This document shows positions 1 through 12,653 of a stretch of DNA of 64,000 nucleotides, piece after piece. A program made the position numbers and the translations under genes. Source of the DNA: Massariosphaeria phaeospora (Eukaryota; Ascomycota; Dothideomycetes; Pleosporales); NCBI GenBank assembly GCA_011032825.1, contig JAADJZ010000021.1:620001-684000 (forward strand), read 5' to 3'. The notes under the pieces were generated by a model. It had not been told where the DNA came from. It was given only the letters and a program-made list of their open reading frames with translations, and made no database searches. The first letter of the stretch is position 1. Every line of letters starts with the position of its first letter.

Positions 1-3000
1 TCATCCAAGCCCACGCCTCTGCGGCGTTTCACCGCAGCATCCAGCGTCTGTTCATCTACCGCCTGGCCGCGATCCCTCCTTTTCTTTTTCCCGTCGCTCG
101 AGCCCCGGGCGCTCTCCACCTCGTCCACGAGCTGCGCAACCTTGCCCTTGCCTTTAGACTTCTTCGCCGTCTTCGGCGCCTCGACTTCGGCGTCGGCCGT
201 CGATTCGGGCCATAGGCCCCACAGCTCGCCGGCTTTGACGGCGAAGCGGTCGCAGTCTTTATCGGTGACGTCCCAGAGCATGCCGAGCACGGCTGGGGCG
301 CCGGCAGTGAGGTAGGAGGCAAGCATGCCGGAGGGTTCGTAGATGCCGTTCTCGGTGAGATGTGCCGAGGAACATCCGAAGAGGAGTGTGGTGGCACATC
401 CGGGCCTCGACTCGTCTTCAACCTGGGTGCCGGGATAGAGACGTCGAACGGACTTGGATTTGATGAATTGTGCTCCACTGCCGTGACCGAAATAGAGGAC
501 GAGGTCTTTCTCTTTGAGTGAAGACTCGAATTCGGTCTCTGTGGGGGCGCGATTCGCGATGTGAGTCCAGTCTCCTTGCATCTCGTCTAATCGTGGTTTC
601 AGCGTTTTCAGTGTGTTACTCAGATCTCCAGAGGGATTGAGGATGCTTGTTCCTCCAGACATCCCCGAAATGTAGTGTCCTGGTAGTGACTCTGCCGTCC
701 CGCTAGATGGTCTCGCAGCAAGTATTCGCTCGCGAAGAGCGGCCAGAGATGGAAGCCGAGAGATGGAGAGTTTCTCAAGAGATGGAAGAGATTCCCATGG
801 GAATCCATGTAAGTTCTTGTCCAGAATCAAGATAGTATGTCTTGTTTGAGAGGAAACACCTGTAGAGGCACCGTGGTAAGCGCGCAGTGCATCAAGCGTC
901 TCGATCACCATAGCGTCGAAGTCGATCTCGTCGTAAGCGTTACGCTCCCCGTTGAATTGGAGGATGTCCACCACAAAATAAAGCAGGTCCATCAGTGCCT
1001 CGTCCAAATCTAACTCTTCGTGAGATGCATCCCCGAGCCCGACAAAAAGGTCCAAAACTCGCGCGTCCAGCATAACTCTCTTCTCTTGTTTTCTCCCACT
1101 TCGGGATGGCAGATGACGATCCAGTATGGCATTGAGAGATTTCCGGAACCGTGCTAGCAGCGCAGGCTGTCGAGGATGCTGTGAGAAAATGCCTTTGAAA
1201 CCGCCAAGCCAAATATTCTCAATATTGATGAGCAACTCATGTAATCTCGTATCCAAAGCCTCTCGTTCCGTCCACCATTGGACTTTGGCTTCTCTAGACG
1301 TTACGTCCTTTGCAGAGCGTGTGCTGAAATCACTAAGCTCTATGATTTCATCAAAATCACGCCTACCGTCTTCAAATGTAAACTCTTCTTCATCCATGTC
1401 GCGCGACGTGTGGCGTGCCATTGGTAATCGCAAGACAAATGGCGAGTTTCCATTGTCGTATCGAGTGATGAAGAGTTCATCATGGGCTTCACTGAGCGCA
1501 AGCGAAATGGCAGTCCATGATTTCGGAATCACATCCACGTAGGTTTCTTGGAACTCTGTAGCCGTGGCAAGTGTGACCGAGTTACTCGGGCGTAGTTCTG
1601 GCCATTTCATATACTCTTCACGGGACATGTTCTCGCATTCCACGTTGATTGATTCCTGAGCAAGTCTCAACGAGTTGCATTTTGGGATTTCTGGGCCTTG
1701 TTAGCTAGGTCTGCGGAGCTAGATATCATGTACACATACCACTCATGTACGCAGCATATAAAGGGTGAAGTGAGCCATGAAGATCACCACCAGATACCGC
1801 GGATAGGACAACAGTGAGATGACCTAGAGCAAAACAGGCCAATTGAAAGTTATGTCTAGAACCACCGTTGGCGAGGAGAGAGTGTGCATGCGTAAGACAT
1901 TCGCGAGCCTCGTATAAATTCGCTAGCACGTCATCTTTGGTCGATCTCTTGCCCTTGGATTTCGTTGTAGGCGCCACGATGGCCGACCGATTGACGGAGT
2001 CTCCGGCACCGGCTGAGGGACTTCTGTCTTTCTTTGCCATCGACGGGAATGCGATTGTCGAGTCGGGTAGGGTGTTGAGTGTGAAATCTTTTGCCAATTC
2101 TTGCATACTTTGCGAAAGTAAAACCTTGAACCGTGTCCAAAGGTGCATCGGGTTCCGTTCATGGCTGGGTTGCATACTTTGAGCGTGGTCAAGAAACTGG
2201 AGGGCTTTCAAAACGTCCTCTTGTGACAAAGCAGACAAAGCTTTCTTTCGAACAACGTCCACTTGTAAGTTATAGAGCAGTGAGCATTCTGCAGCGATGC
2301 TTGCCGTTGATGGGGGCGATTCGCTACGTTTCTGCACACTGTGTGAGACAGTGCTTGAAGCCGCTTTGGGATTCCTCTTTGTTGCGGTACGTGGGGCCGA
2401 TTTGGGAGCCACTTTAGAAACAGCCCTAGCCACGGGCTTTCTGCCCCTTGTGGTTCTCGCTGGTTTCTTGCTTTCCGGTTCGGCAGTCTCTAAAGAAACT
2501 GCCGACATCTGCTCGGCTAATGAGTTTACTTCAGTATCAGTTGACGAGAAGGTATCCAGAGCCCTGACAGTTGATGGTAGGGTGAGACTATCCAAGAGCT
2601 TCTCCACTGTCTCGTAAGCCGCCAGTTCCTTGTCGTAATCTCGGGTCGAATGGTGTATTTTGGCCATGGCAGAATGGTAACTAGCCATAGACAGATGCTT
2701 GCACGATGCAGATTGGGTGATCTTCTCCAGGATAGGTTGCGCCTTATCTGGTCGTCCACTTTCAGCCCAGTACTCCGCTCTATAGCTGGCATTCTCGATT
2801 GAGAGCGATCGTGAATCTAATGCTGAGACAACCTTGTCTGCCTGTTCTGCAACGTAGACTGCTTCGTGAAGCAAACCTTGATGAGCAAAGATGACTGACT
2901 GTTGCATCAGACCACGATATAAAGAGGGTATCAACGACCAGAAGTCGGCTCCTTTGAGGGCATCGTGAGTAACAGCCATTACGAGAGGCATCCCTTTTTC

Positions 3001-6000
3001 GTTTCGCATCGAGCTCAGTGGGTCAAAAGTGGAATCCGACTCGTTGCTGGTACTCGGAATAGCTCGTTGCGAAGTGGATTTAGACTCCAATGCAGCCCAA
3101 ACGCGTCGATTGAGCGCGACACACTGTTTGGCATATCGTGCGGCATCGCGATGATGGCCATTAGATGTTGATAGAAGTGAGTAGACGTAGCAGGCGTCGG
3201 CTAAGATTCTGTTAAAGCGCATTCTGCCAGACAGGCTCGTTGACTGCTTGGTGAGGTCCATAAATTGGGTATCTCCTTGCGCGATTGTCTCTGCGGTCAA
3301 CAAGATTTTTTGACTGGTTTCTATTAGCTTCCGTTTAGTCCAAATAGGCGTGTACCTACCATTTTATAGAATTGCCTATCTGTAACAGATATTCGGCGTA
3401 GTTGAGGTGCCATCGTAATTTAGTTTCAGTTGATGTTGAGTTATCGACTAGGGTTTCGGCTTTGGCGAACGCGAATCCGGCTTTGCCAGAGTAGCCCAAA
3501 CGCAAAAATTGAAGACCAAGAGCGCAAAGAGTCGAGACAAGACGAGAAACGTCGCCACTTTTTTCAAGCTCTAACACTTTGCCCAGCAGGTGTAGTACTG
3601 GTATACAAACATACTCTTCGCCCTTCGCAAGCAGATAATCGGCAACCGCTTGCATTTCTTGAATCCAAGGCTCTGGGTTGTCTATTTGTTTCGTCAGACC
3701 ATCCCAGGAGCTGGTTGATTCGACAAGAGTTTGCCACATCGAAAAGCACTCTTGAATCACTGTTATAGGCGGAATAGATTCTTGCATAGATGATTTGAGC
3801 TTCAACAAGACGGTCAAGTTGGCTCCAAACTGGGAAAGATCACGATCTTGTGACCTACTGATGTCCATTTCACGGTCTACTTCGATGGCTGCTAGTCGAG
3901 TCCCGTCTGAGAGGGCGTCCAGTTGGCTTTGAGCTAGCTGTAGGATCATCACAAATACCCTCTGACGTCGGATGGGATACTCCGCTGGCGTGTAAAGCAC
4001 TAGAAGTCGCTTGACAATCTCTTGAACAGAAGCCTGGATACCCGAGTCCACCGATCGATTCCTGGATAGCGTTTTGAGATACATAGCTAGTTGCCATTCT
4101 AATAGTGCTCCCCTGACGGCAGGGGGAAGGTCGGTGTCATCGAAAAAAGCGAGACCCACGAAGTCGGGCATATTGGATTTGAAAATGGAGCGGTGATATG
4201 ATTTTAAGACCCGTCCGAGCGTAGCCAAGGGGCTGTGGCCATCGAAGATTTGATAAATTGGGTGCTTCACCACCAGATCTAACATCATCTGAAGTGCATC
4301 GCCCTTGACGTGTTCCTCGGTGCTATTGAGGAATGCGCGGCGAGAGCCTTCCGTTTGACCCATGTCATCTAAAGTCTCTCCAAGCTTTTCAAATTTCATC
4401 GGTAAAAGACCGCTTTGTTTTTCGCCTTGTGTTCTGGTTCGGAGTAGCTCAATGGACCGCTGTATCGCCTTGGTGAACAGTTCAGGATCACCTTTCGCTT
4501 TCCGCATATGCAAATATATAGCCCAGTATGCATTGGAGAGTTTCACGAAGGGGGAGTAACCATCTTTGGGGTAGAGTGATCCGAACAAAATATCGTCTTT
4601 AATGTGTTGCTCAACATTTTGCAATACACAAAGACAGTCTTGGATGAGCGTGTCAATCTCCATCCAGTCTCTTTCCAAGCTCAACCTTTGCCTACAGCAA
4701 GCCAATACAGAGTCAACTATACTCTTTAACATCTTAGAAACCATGATCACCCGTTCATGGTACCGAGGCTGTCTTTCTGCGTCTGAGTCATCAGGAAGTC
4801 CTGTCTTGACGAACCTAGCTGAGAAATGTACACATGCTGATATTATGCGAAATGATTGCTTTTGCAAGGATTTGGTTGGGTGATCCATGGTGGTGATAGA
4901 AACATTTGTTGCGAATATCCGGGTCGCCACGCGTCTCAATGCATTGACTTCTATGAATAGCGAGTCGAGTTGTGTTGCAGAGCCGCCAAGACTTCCCGAT
5001 AATGCATCAAGAGCGGAGGCAATACTTTCGTCTGAACCGGGGTGAGTGGACCCTTTCGTTGAAGCCTCCAACGATATAGTCGCAATGCGAACCAGTTGGT
5101 TTGCATTCCCAGCCGCAGAATTGCTAATGGATGATTGTGGTTGTGTCAATCCTATCCAGCGAAGTGCTTCCTGAGTAAGGCCTCCTGTCTGCGCCAGACT
5201 CCCTAACATTTTGGCTGCTAATATAAACGACGGTAACCCAGTTCTTTTTGACGCTACAGAGTCTTCCTCTAGTCCTAAGATGTCGACATACAACGACTCC
5301 GCCAACTTGAACTTCATGCGCGGTGGCATTTGCGATCGCCGGGAAAAAGCAATTATACATTTCGAAAATGGCTCTATTAATTCTTTCTCCTCGTCTCCTT
5401 GGTGTTTGGCGAGAGCCCACCATCGCTGGCGGATCTTGAAAGTCAAATGCTGTAGTTGCAGAACAACATCTGGAGATGCTTCCGATTGGTTATTGTCGGC
5501 AGAGCTTGAGATACTGGGGCACAGCTGGAGTATCGTTTGCGCGAGAGTCTCGAGTTGTCGTGTTGCTTTCAGTCGAGCGTCCGGGGATGTTGCAATATGC
5601 GAAATCAGATTGGCGGGAGACGATGGGCTTGAAAGCTTAAGGTACTCCCAGGTGGCTTCCACAATTCGTGGACGCCGCAGTCTAGAAATGACCCGTAGCG
5701 CGTATATTTGATGACTGGTAATGATTGGCAGCGCAGGGCTGGTTTGGTCGAGAGTCGGAAAATCCAACAAAGAAGCCACACTCTCCTTTTCCCGCGGTAG
5801 CGCACTCTTGGGGATTGCCTTCCCTTTTGCCGGTAGATCGCCTTGTGGCGCCGTGACTATGCCGAGATAGTTATCCAGTCTCCGTTTCAGTACCCGGAGC
5901 TCCTTCACAGCCAAGTTATCCAGTCCATGAGTAACAAGTTTGCCGATCAGTGCGAGAAGACCATTTTCATATTGCAGTCCTGGTGTATCTTTGCCAGCTG

Positions 6001-6628
6001 TCTTCGCTGCTTCTGTTGTTCCCAGATATCTGAATGCTATCGTGGCGCATTCTGCCGTTGCAACGAGGCCGGTCTCGGCTCGGACTGCCGAAGACGAAGA
6101 ACATGAGGACGACCGTCGCAATAGTGGCTTTGTCGGCGAGATCGTGGTCTGGCTCGAGGACCGTTCCTGCAGAGGAGAGGAGACTGTAAGGTCTTTTGCA
6201 TGGCCTGTATGCTGTTTGGGAGCCTTGCGCGCATCTTTTTCTGTGGATATCGGTTTTGAGGAAGGTCGCGGGAGCTGAGGGGGCGGCGAGGTTTTCAGCG
6301 CGTCGGCAAGGGATTTGAGGGTAATATTAGCGATCTCGGTTGCGACTATGTATCGCTCTCGGGGCGAAAGAGAGGTAGACGGTTGCTTGACAGTTTTGAG
6401 GCTTGCTGTGACCGTCGCGACACCAGCTCTTCTTCGCCCAGACGATTGGACGATGACCGAAGCCGCGCTCTTTGCTGTCCGGTTCTCTTTCTGCACAGGT
6501 TCATCACCCTTGCCTGCAAGTAGCGCCTGAAGCTCTACAGCAGTCGCACTGGTGCATGTCGAGATTGATCGGAGGTCCGCTTTAATGTTGTCGATGCGTA
6601 TGCGCGTCGGGTCGTTCTTAGCCGCCAT
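1..6628 (-). CDS. esp1: Separase (C50 cysteine protease), 3' end beyond the window
   Basis: Separase cleaves the kleisin subunit of cohesin at anaphase onset and is held inactive by securin until APC/C acts. I read three exons: 6628-3360, 3313-1740 and 1690 to the left edge, with introns 3359-3314 (46 nt) and 1739-1691 (49 nt) that keep frame. About 2177 residues are visible and no stop is reached, so only a short tail should be missing; this suits the large fungal separases. The long N-terminal part is helical-repeat-like with a basic, low-complexity linker (KKPARTTRGRK region). The C-terminal C50 domain shows DKNLHGFPWES, then the catalytic histidine in LVLYFGHGSG (codon at 485-483) and the catalytic cysteine in LFGCSSA (codon at 374-372). 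The very end is basic (KRKKRRDRG), which could be a nuclear signal. Start is the ATG at 6628. Both catalytic residues are present, so the enzyme should be active. Confidence 0.95.
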
Positions 6629-7143
6629 AGAGGGGAATCGTAGCTTTGACGCGAGATTGCGGGCCTATAGGATCCGTAGTTTATACATTATTAAGAAAAA
6701 CCTGGGTGGAGGATGCGCATGATGCATTACGAAAGGTACAGACGCGCAGGAGTGGAGAAACAACATCCGAACACACAGTACCGAATACAGACTAGTGTTT
6801 ACCCGCTTTCACGTGATTGGGATTGGCTTGATGCCAAGTTTTACCAAAATACTACACCACCTTCTTACTGCAACGCACGCACTTACAAGCACACAGTAAT
6901 GCCATGACCTTCATTATGTATTGGGGAAGCATAGTAACACGCTTCGACATGTAATTCTGCGGATCTTCTTATCCGCTCTGTTCTACAACGGAGATAAACA
7001 GATCTTATGCTATGCTTCTCAAGATGGCAGTACCAAAGTACCAACTTCGTGGATCCCATGACCCCAGCTACTTACAGCACGACTACTAACCAAAGCGCAG
7101 CAACGCCCATGTAGACCAAATCCAGATACTGTACATAGGGGTA
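6629..7143. other. Intergenic stretch upstream of separase
   Basis: This is the promoter side of separase. I see no convincing coding segment and no RNA gene in it. The only open frame is a short plus-strand one at 6713-6907 with no recognisable content. Confidence 0.5.
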
Positions 7144-7517
7144 TTAAGTGTTGCTCAGCCCAACCGTACCCGTGTACATATCAAAACTTCTAGCAAGATG
7201 ACAAGATGCACACACGGTCCTGCCGTCTTGTAGTAGTGGGTTCCGAGCCTGGTCCAAAAGGTATGTTTTCTTCGGCTTTTGCCTCTCCAGCTTTCGCTCT
7301 TCGTGTGTTGGTTCTCTAGCTGTTGTTCCCTCAGCTGCCGTCTCTTCGGCCCTTATTTCCTCGCCGGTTGTTGCTTCATCATCGTTCACGGGCGAATCTT
7401 TATTCGGAAAATTTTCCATGGCCTCCACTACTTCCCCTTGTTCCTCTTTGGATTCATCATCATTCAGCGCCGTCACTCGAGGATGCGCCCCTGTAGAGTT
7501 GGACGGACTATCCTTGC
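7144..7517 (-). other. Possible alternative 3' exon or small gene with a CxxC motif
   Basis: An open frame of about 124 codons ends at 7144. It is rich in Glu/Asp/Thr and ends with a Cys-x-x-Cys (VCASCHLARS) segment. It has no in-frame ATG of its own near the 5' end, but it is preceded by a CTAAC branch-like site and a CAG acceptor ending at 7518. A GTGCGT donor at 7588, a few bases before the stop of the neighbouring gene, would join it in frame (intron 7588-7518, 71 nt) and extend that protein from 402 to 524 residues. This is inference from splice signals; it may equally be an unrelated or non-coding frame. Confidence 0.3.
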
Positions 7518-7580
7518 CTGTTACGTCGAAGAGTTAGTCGGACCAAGATGAAAGGAAATGGGTGAAGCCAGGCCCGTATA

Positions 7581-8850
7581 TCACGCACTAGCCACGCCCA
7601 ATCCCTCACAGAGCTTCTCCCTATACATCCCAAACATCTGTTCGAACCCTTGCAATACGCTTTTGCACTCTTTTTGAGCCTCGCGCTCCCTCAGGCGCCT
7701 GTCCCAATCACCCTTCTCAATCCACCTCGTGCCCTGGTCACTCAACTCTGTGTCCCGCTTCCATTCTGCAAGCTGGTCTTTAGAGTTTCGTAATCGCCGT
7801 GTGGCGTTGGTAGTAACTTGCCGACCCATGTGTAACGAATCTGAAACGTTGGAGAGATGCTGGAGGAGTTCGCGGTTTGACATCGTTAACTGGGATATCG
7901 AATAAAGTGGATCGGGAGATGAGTGTGGAATCAGTTCCAAGGTACTGGTAATGAGGGGCAGTAGTGTTTCTATGGTCTCGATATCGGGGAAGATAGCGCG
8001 GGGACCTGAGAAAGAGGCGGTAAGGGAGGTCAACGTTCGAGATTGGTGATTGAGATGGGTGGTTAGTGCATCGTGAGCGGTTTTGAGTCTGCGTGATTAT
8101 TGCGTTAGCTTGTGGACCTGGAGATGTTGAGGATGGCCTTTGGACATACCGCGTGGCGCCGTTCTCTATGCTGGTTTGACTTCCAAGATCTCGCAGTTGT
8201 TCCACTACCCGCTTGACCACCTGATCTGAAGCACTCCCATTCTCTTCCATGCCTCGCCGTGCAAGGCTTTCTATACCCGCCATTCGAGCTTCAAGACCTG
8301 GCGAAATTCCTTGGTATGGCTCCAAATCTGAATCATCCCCGTAATCCGATCCGTCGTAAAGCGACCGTTGTCTCTGGTGTTTCCGTGCTTTTGCAGCAGC
8401 TTGTGGGCTCAACGCAAACTTTGACTCACCCATGGGCGAAGACGGTTGCATAGCAACTCCACTGTCCCTAACATCGTTCGGGATCACCGCTTGAGACAAA
8501 GTCTTTCCGGTGGAACCATCATGATCTAGGGCAACTCCAATGTCGCTAACATCTTGCTGCGATGGCTCTAGTTCGTCGCCGAAGTCGCCTTCACCTGCGT
8601 CATCCTCCTCATCCCATACATCGCCCAATTCGTCAGCCAGATTTCCGAGTCCGCCGTCGCCGCCGCCGTCGAAGTGATGTGCCGGACTGCCATGATCGAA
8701 TTCGTGGGAGGACCGTGGTGTGACGGGCGAGTATCCGGATGAGCGCCGATTGAGCGAGTAGCGTTGGGAGGGTGTTGTGTCTATACTTGAGGGGAGTCTG
8801 CGGTGGGAGGAGGCTGGGCGGTGTGTTGGTGTTCGCGGCGGGGAAGACAT
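7581..8850 (-). CDS. Conserved fungal protein of unknown function, two exons
   Basis: I do not recognise a named family. Exons 8850-8150 and 8088-7581 are joined across a 61-nt intron (GTATGT donor, CTAAC branch site, CAG acceptor at 8089) to give 402 residues. The first about 190 residues look disordered: Ser/Pro/Arg-rich start (many SP/TP sites, as in a kinase substrate), an acidic patch (DVWDEEDDAGEGDFGDE) and a KHQRQRSLYDGSDYGD block. After about residue 200 the sequence is helical in character, with a run such as ISPGLEARMAGIESLARRG and a C-terminal WIEKGDWDRRLRERE segment that could form coiled coil. Start is the first ATG, at 8850. A longer form using a downstream exon is possible (see 7144-7517). 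Function is not inferable from what I see. Confidence 0.75.
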
Positions 8851-9910
8851 AGTGTGTATCGAGTCTCCACTATCTGGAACCCCAGACCGCCGATATCATA
8901 CGTCGTACGTGGGGATGTGGACTGCGTCAAAACGTATAAGATGTGAGTTCTATTCTGGAGTTGGTCAGCAGTGTTGCAGCGAGTCAGCACCTGCTGGCGG
9001 CGGTACTCGGTGCTCTCAGCCCGGTGGCGGCGGGGTAAAGATGTAGAGCGGCGGTGACAGCGTGGTTGCGAGTAAGGTTGCGGTGGCCGCGGGCTTGGCG
9101 TTGGTGAGCGGAATTCGGCCGTGCTGCACCCAGACCCTACCACCGTAACGATGTTGAAGAGCAAAGTGAACGATGTCGGTGATGCGAGAAGAATACTCAA
9201 GCGCTCTTTGTGAAAGCGTGAGCTTGTTAACACGTAGTGCCTTTGTCGCAAACGCGCTATTGTCGCCCGTTCAGCCAGACTTCCGAAGTTGGGAAATCAA
9301 TGCGCATAACTATAGGGAGTCGCCGATTACCATCTCAAGCTCACATTGGTGGCCATACACGATCCACCGTGACAAATATCGATGTCTATGCCAGCTTTGT
9401 CAGATATACCTACCCTCGGACACTAGCTCTGTCAAGGTCGTGTATAAACTAGATCTGTACAAAGATAAGGGTAAACTGTATATACTGTCGAGAGAAATAC
9501 GTGTAAATGAGTACACTCAGGCACGAGACAACCTTGGATGTTGATGCGGCGGTAGAAGTATGACACCTCAGATATCCATTTGCCATGACTGATTTTACGA
9601 AGAACGACAGCAATGCGTAGAACCTCGGAAGAGAACTAGCGTACAGTGACCTAACCCCTGATACCTTTTGGCATCCTATATCCACAAACGATTCCGCGAT
9701 AGTCCAGATGGGTATCTCTCAAATAACCATGAAGAGTGAACGCTTCGCAAACACGCCGGTAAATCCGCCAACGCCGCGCGCAGCGCATGAATGTACATGT
9801 GTTGTTTAACCATGGACAGAGAAGTAGAATGGGATCAAAATGTAACGACCAAAACTCCTGTAATGCCCATGAAATGCCGCTGAACACAATAGTGAATTAC
9901 AGCGATGCCG
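8851..9910. other. Intergenic stretch, no gene seen
   Basis: About 1.06 kb between two minus-strand genes. Short open frames occur on both strands but none has fungal-like exon structure, a recognisable motif or consistent splice signals. It should contain the promoter of the 7581-8850 gene and the 3' UTR of nothing else on the plus strand. Confidence 0.5.
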
Positions 9911-10634
9911 CTACGACGCCTTACCCTGTTCAAGGGTCGCCAGCTGCTTCTTTAGTTGGGTGAAGAAGTCCTGCCCGCTCGGCATGAGATGGGCCATGCT
10001 GCCTGTCCTAACATCAACATCTGTATGTACCAAGGTATGAGATGGCGTACCTCGAGAGCTCCAAGCGCCACTGCTTCGTTTGGGCACCGAGTCACCCTTA
10101 ACCTTGCAGTATGCCGCGTTCTGATCTTTGGGGATTCTGCGTCAGATTCACTGCTCATGGGAATGGTTTCATCGGGAAGGCAGTACCTGCGATGCTTTCA
10201 ATGTACCCTGTGAGATGTGTTAGCTCTAGATCTGGAGATGTAAACGCAAACAAAAGTTGTATGTGACGTCTTTCGCCATGGGAAGCTGAAACTCAAACAG
10301 AAAAAGCCTGCGCACGTACGCTTTTTCAAGTAGTCCTTGACCTCGCCAGCATTGAACTCTCGCACGGGGACGTGTTGCTCTGTCTGGACGGGCGCGGGCT
10401 GCGCTGGAGCTCTGTCGCTGCCACCAGCAACTTTTCCCTTGCCGGTGCTCCAGGCATTACCCGAAAGCGCCGCCATTGCCTGCTGCCGTCCGCCGTCTTT
10501 GGTGGGCGTGTTGGTTCCCGAGGCGCGATTCTGGTTTGCTTGTCCTCCGGCGCGCCGCCAGCTAGGTAACTGTGAGTAGGGTGTTCCAAATCGATCAAGA
10601 AGCATACTCACCGGTTCTCACCCGCGCCGCTCAT
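9911..10634 (-). CDS. Small conserved fungal protein, five exons, function unknown
   Basis: The reading frame is preserved through five exons: 10634-10612, 10561-10320, 10207-10187, 10125-10051 and 10002-9911, giving 150 residues. Donors are GTGAGT, GTACGT, GTACTG and GTACGC. The protein has a WRRAGGQANQNRA stretch, an Ala/Gly/Pro linker, a short acidic helix (FNAGEVKDYLKK), an RYIESIAD segment, and a C-terminal MPSGQDFFTQLKKQL helix. The exon of only 21 nt and the final helix fitting in frame argue that this is a real gene. The 5' end is the weak point: an alternative is an unspliced start at the ATG at 10605 (MLLDRFGTPYSQLPSW), which also keeps frame. I do not recognise the family and assign no role. 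Confidence 0.65.
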
Positions 10635-11031
10635 TGTCGATGCGAGGAAAGGTGGGGAGCGGGGTGCAGGAAGGTGGTGGTGGAGGTGGAGATATAAAAA
10701 CGGCCCTGGGGTTAGCTACGCGCAAGTCGGATGGCCGTGCGTCTCGACCAATCACAGCCAGACACACCGCTTTGGCAGTACTTCCTGTTGTGGAGAAACC
10801 GCCAACATGCGTAAGATCGTGCTGAGGGACTTGGAGTCTATGGATCAGAAGCTTCGAGAAAGATATCATACTCTAATTATTGCGTTATGTTGGGGGAATG
10901 GTCAGACATCACGCGTTAAGTTTGGGTCAATGAGTACCGCTCTTTTGACCTAGATGACCCCAAGATTGTTCATTTTATTTCACAGCTGAACCCCATATAC
11001 ACAGTTGCGGCCGCCATTGTCACATCTTGGT
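10635..11031. other. Intergenic stretch, no gene seen
   Basis: About 400 bases between two minus-strand genes, with a GGTGG-rich tract near 10675-10690. I see nothing coding here. Confidence 0.5.
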
Positions 11032-12385
11032 TTAGTATTGCTCCATTCGCCGCCAGAGCGCTAGGAAGCCGCCACCGACAACCTTTTGGAAAGCCGTAGG
11101 TCGGCAGACCATCGCCCATTCACCCTCCCCTTTGGCGAGGTCTTCAGCAAGCTCGGCATCTCTTTCCTGCTGGCCTTCGACTGGATCCGGAAGCTCTTCA
11201 TCCGAATTGGAAGTCTGTTCCTCCGCCTTCTTAAGAGTCGCTCGAGGTTTTACGGAGCGGATATCCCACTCGCGGATAGAGCTGGCTCCAAGTTCAACCA
11301 CCTGATCAAGCAGATATGGCATCTTGTGCTCGCGTATGTCCTCCACGCATTTCACAATCTGTGTAACGCTGGGGTTGAAGACGGCGAGAAGGCCATTCAC
11401 GTGCAACGCTGGTGCTACGTGCGCGAGATGGTGGTGCGCATTAGGCAGGTCTAGGAAAACGTGGGACAAGAAAGGCTCCTCGGTTTTTCTAAGAGCCTTC
11501 TGCTCTGCAATCCAGGCGGACACATCTCCTACATGGAAATCGACATTGCCGGCATATATACCCCGCCGGAAGCCCTCGACAATCTTCTGTGCGTGCTTTG
11601 AATGTTTGGCGGATATATCTAGGGTGTGCACGATGGCTCGGCGGTCCTTCTTCCAAGCATCCAAGTTGTCTTGCTCGAGATCCGAGACGGATTCTCCTAG
11701 GTAGACTGCATCTTCAGGTTCCTGACTACCTGCGTAAGCCAGTGCTTTCGGAATGGGTGGATTCGCAGCATGTATTGCACGCGACAGATGTAGCGTCAGC
11801 GCTCCATGCCCTGTTCCAGCTTCGAGTATCTCTAATGCCGGGGTAGTTTCCGAGATGGTAGATGGGGTGTCAACATGAATGTCCAGGAGTGACACGATCA
11901 GGTTCGTGTCCGAAGGATAGAGCTAAATTCCCGTCAGCTCTCATGTGGGCTACTATGCATAGGATGATGACGCGCAGGCCAGTCAAGAAAACGCACAGGA
12001 GTAACAAGGCGGGGCGTGAACCGGACATACTCTGCCAGCGTAGGTACATGACAACGGTACGATGTGCCTTTGGATGTCTGTATAAGCTGCCGCGGTTCCT
12101 TGCCAATTATGTCGGCGTGTTGGATGTTTCCACGATGCGTCTGTGTTATCTTTGAAGCGCGTAGTTTGACGAGCGTGCCGGATCTATCGCTTGTATCTCT
12201 CTTATCGCGTAGGACAACAAAGTCGCCATCTGTGCGCGGTGGCAGTGGTGAGCAAACAAAACTCGTGCGGAAGGCGCTGCTCAGCGCGTACCTTCAAAAG
12301 CTTTCGTCAGGCGAGAGCTACTAGCGAAGTGGCGTGTCGGGCTCGTCTGCAGAGAAGCGCGCAGCAGGCAAAAGTGGTGTCGCAT
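11032..12385 (-). CDS. tRNA (adenine-58-N1)-methyltransferase, mitochondrial type
   Basis: The family (Trm61/GCD14-like, TrmI fold) methylates N1 of A58 in the T-loop of tRNA using S-adenosylmethionine. Exons 12385-12292, 12229-11997 and 11922-11032 give 405 residues; introns are 62 and 74 nt. Residues 1-31 (MRHHFCLLRASLQTSPTRHF then ASSSRLTK) lack acids and are Arg/Ser-rich, as in a mitochondrial presequence. The N-terminal beta domain follows (GDFVVLRDKR, HADIIGKEPR, then PTLAEYVRFTPRLVTP), next the YPSDTNLIVSLLDIH junction, and the SAM-binding motif LEAGTGHGALTLHL near residue 145. A HVFLDLPNAH segment matches the catalytic aspartate region. The second exon lacks a usable ATG, so the upstream exon is needed. 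The presequence favours a mitochondrial (TRMT61B-like) enzyme over the nuclear Trm6/Trm61 complex; that is inference. It is divergent from the phosphoesterase gene, with 268 bp between the two ATGs. Confidence 0.87.
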
Positions 12386-12653
12386 TGCTTGGAAGTCGAG
12401 GCCGGGACAGACCTCGGGATGCAGGTGCGGAGGAGAAGCCGGACGCCGGAGGTGAAGCCAAGAACAACGAACAAACAGACTGACGACGGCAGATGCCCCG
12501 CCAACCAACCTCCAATCTTCATACTCTGCGTGCAGACAGCAATACCATCCCAGGACCATGGCGATCGCGTGTCCACGCATAGGTTGAGCGCTCCCACACG
12601 GTTACCACCGCCTTTTGATGTAGCAGCCCTGCGCCGAGGCTGTTGAAGACACA
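12386..12653. promoter_or_regulatory. Shared divergent promoter
   Basis: Only 268 bp separate the two ATGs of the methyltransferase (minus) and the phosphoesterase (plus), so both promoters and both 5' UTRs must lie in or overlap this stretch. I see no TATA box I would defend. Confidence 0.6.
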
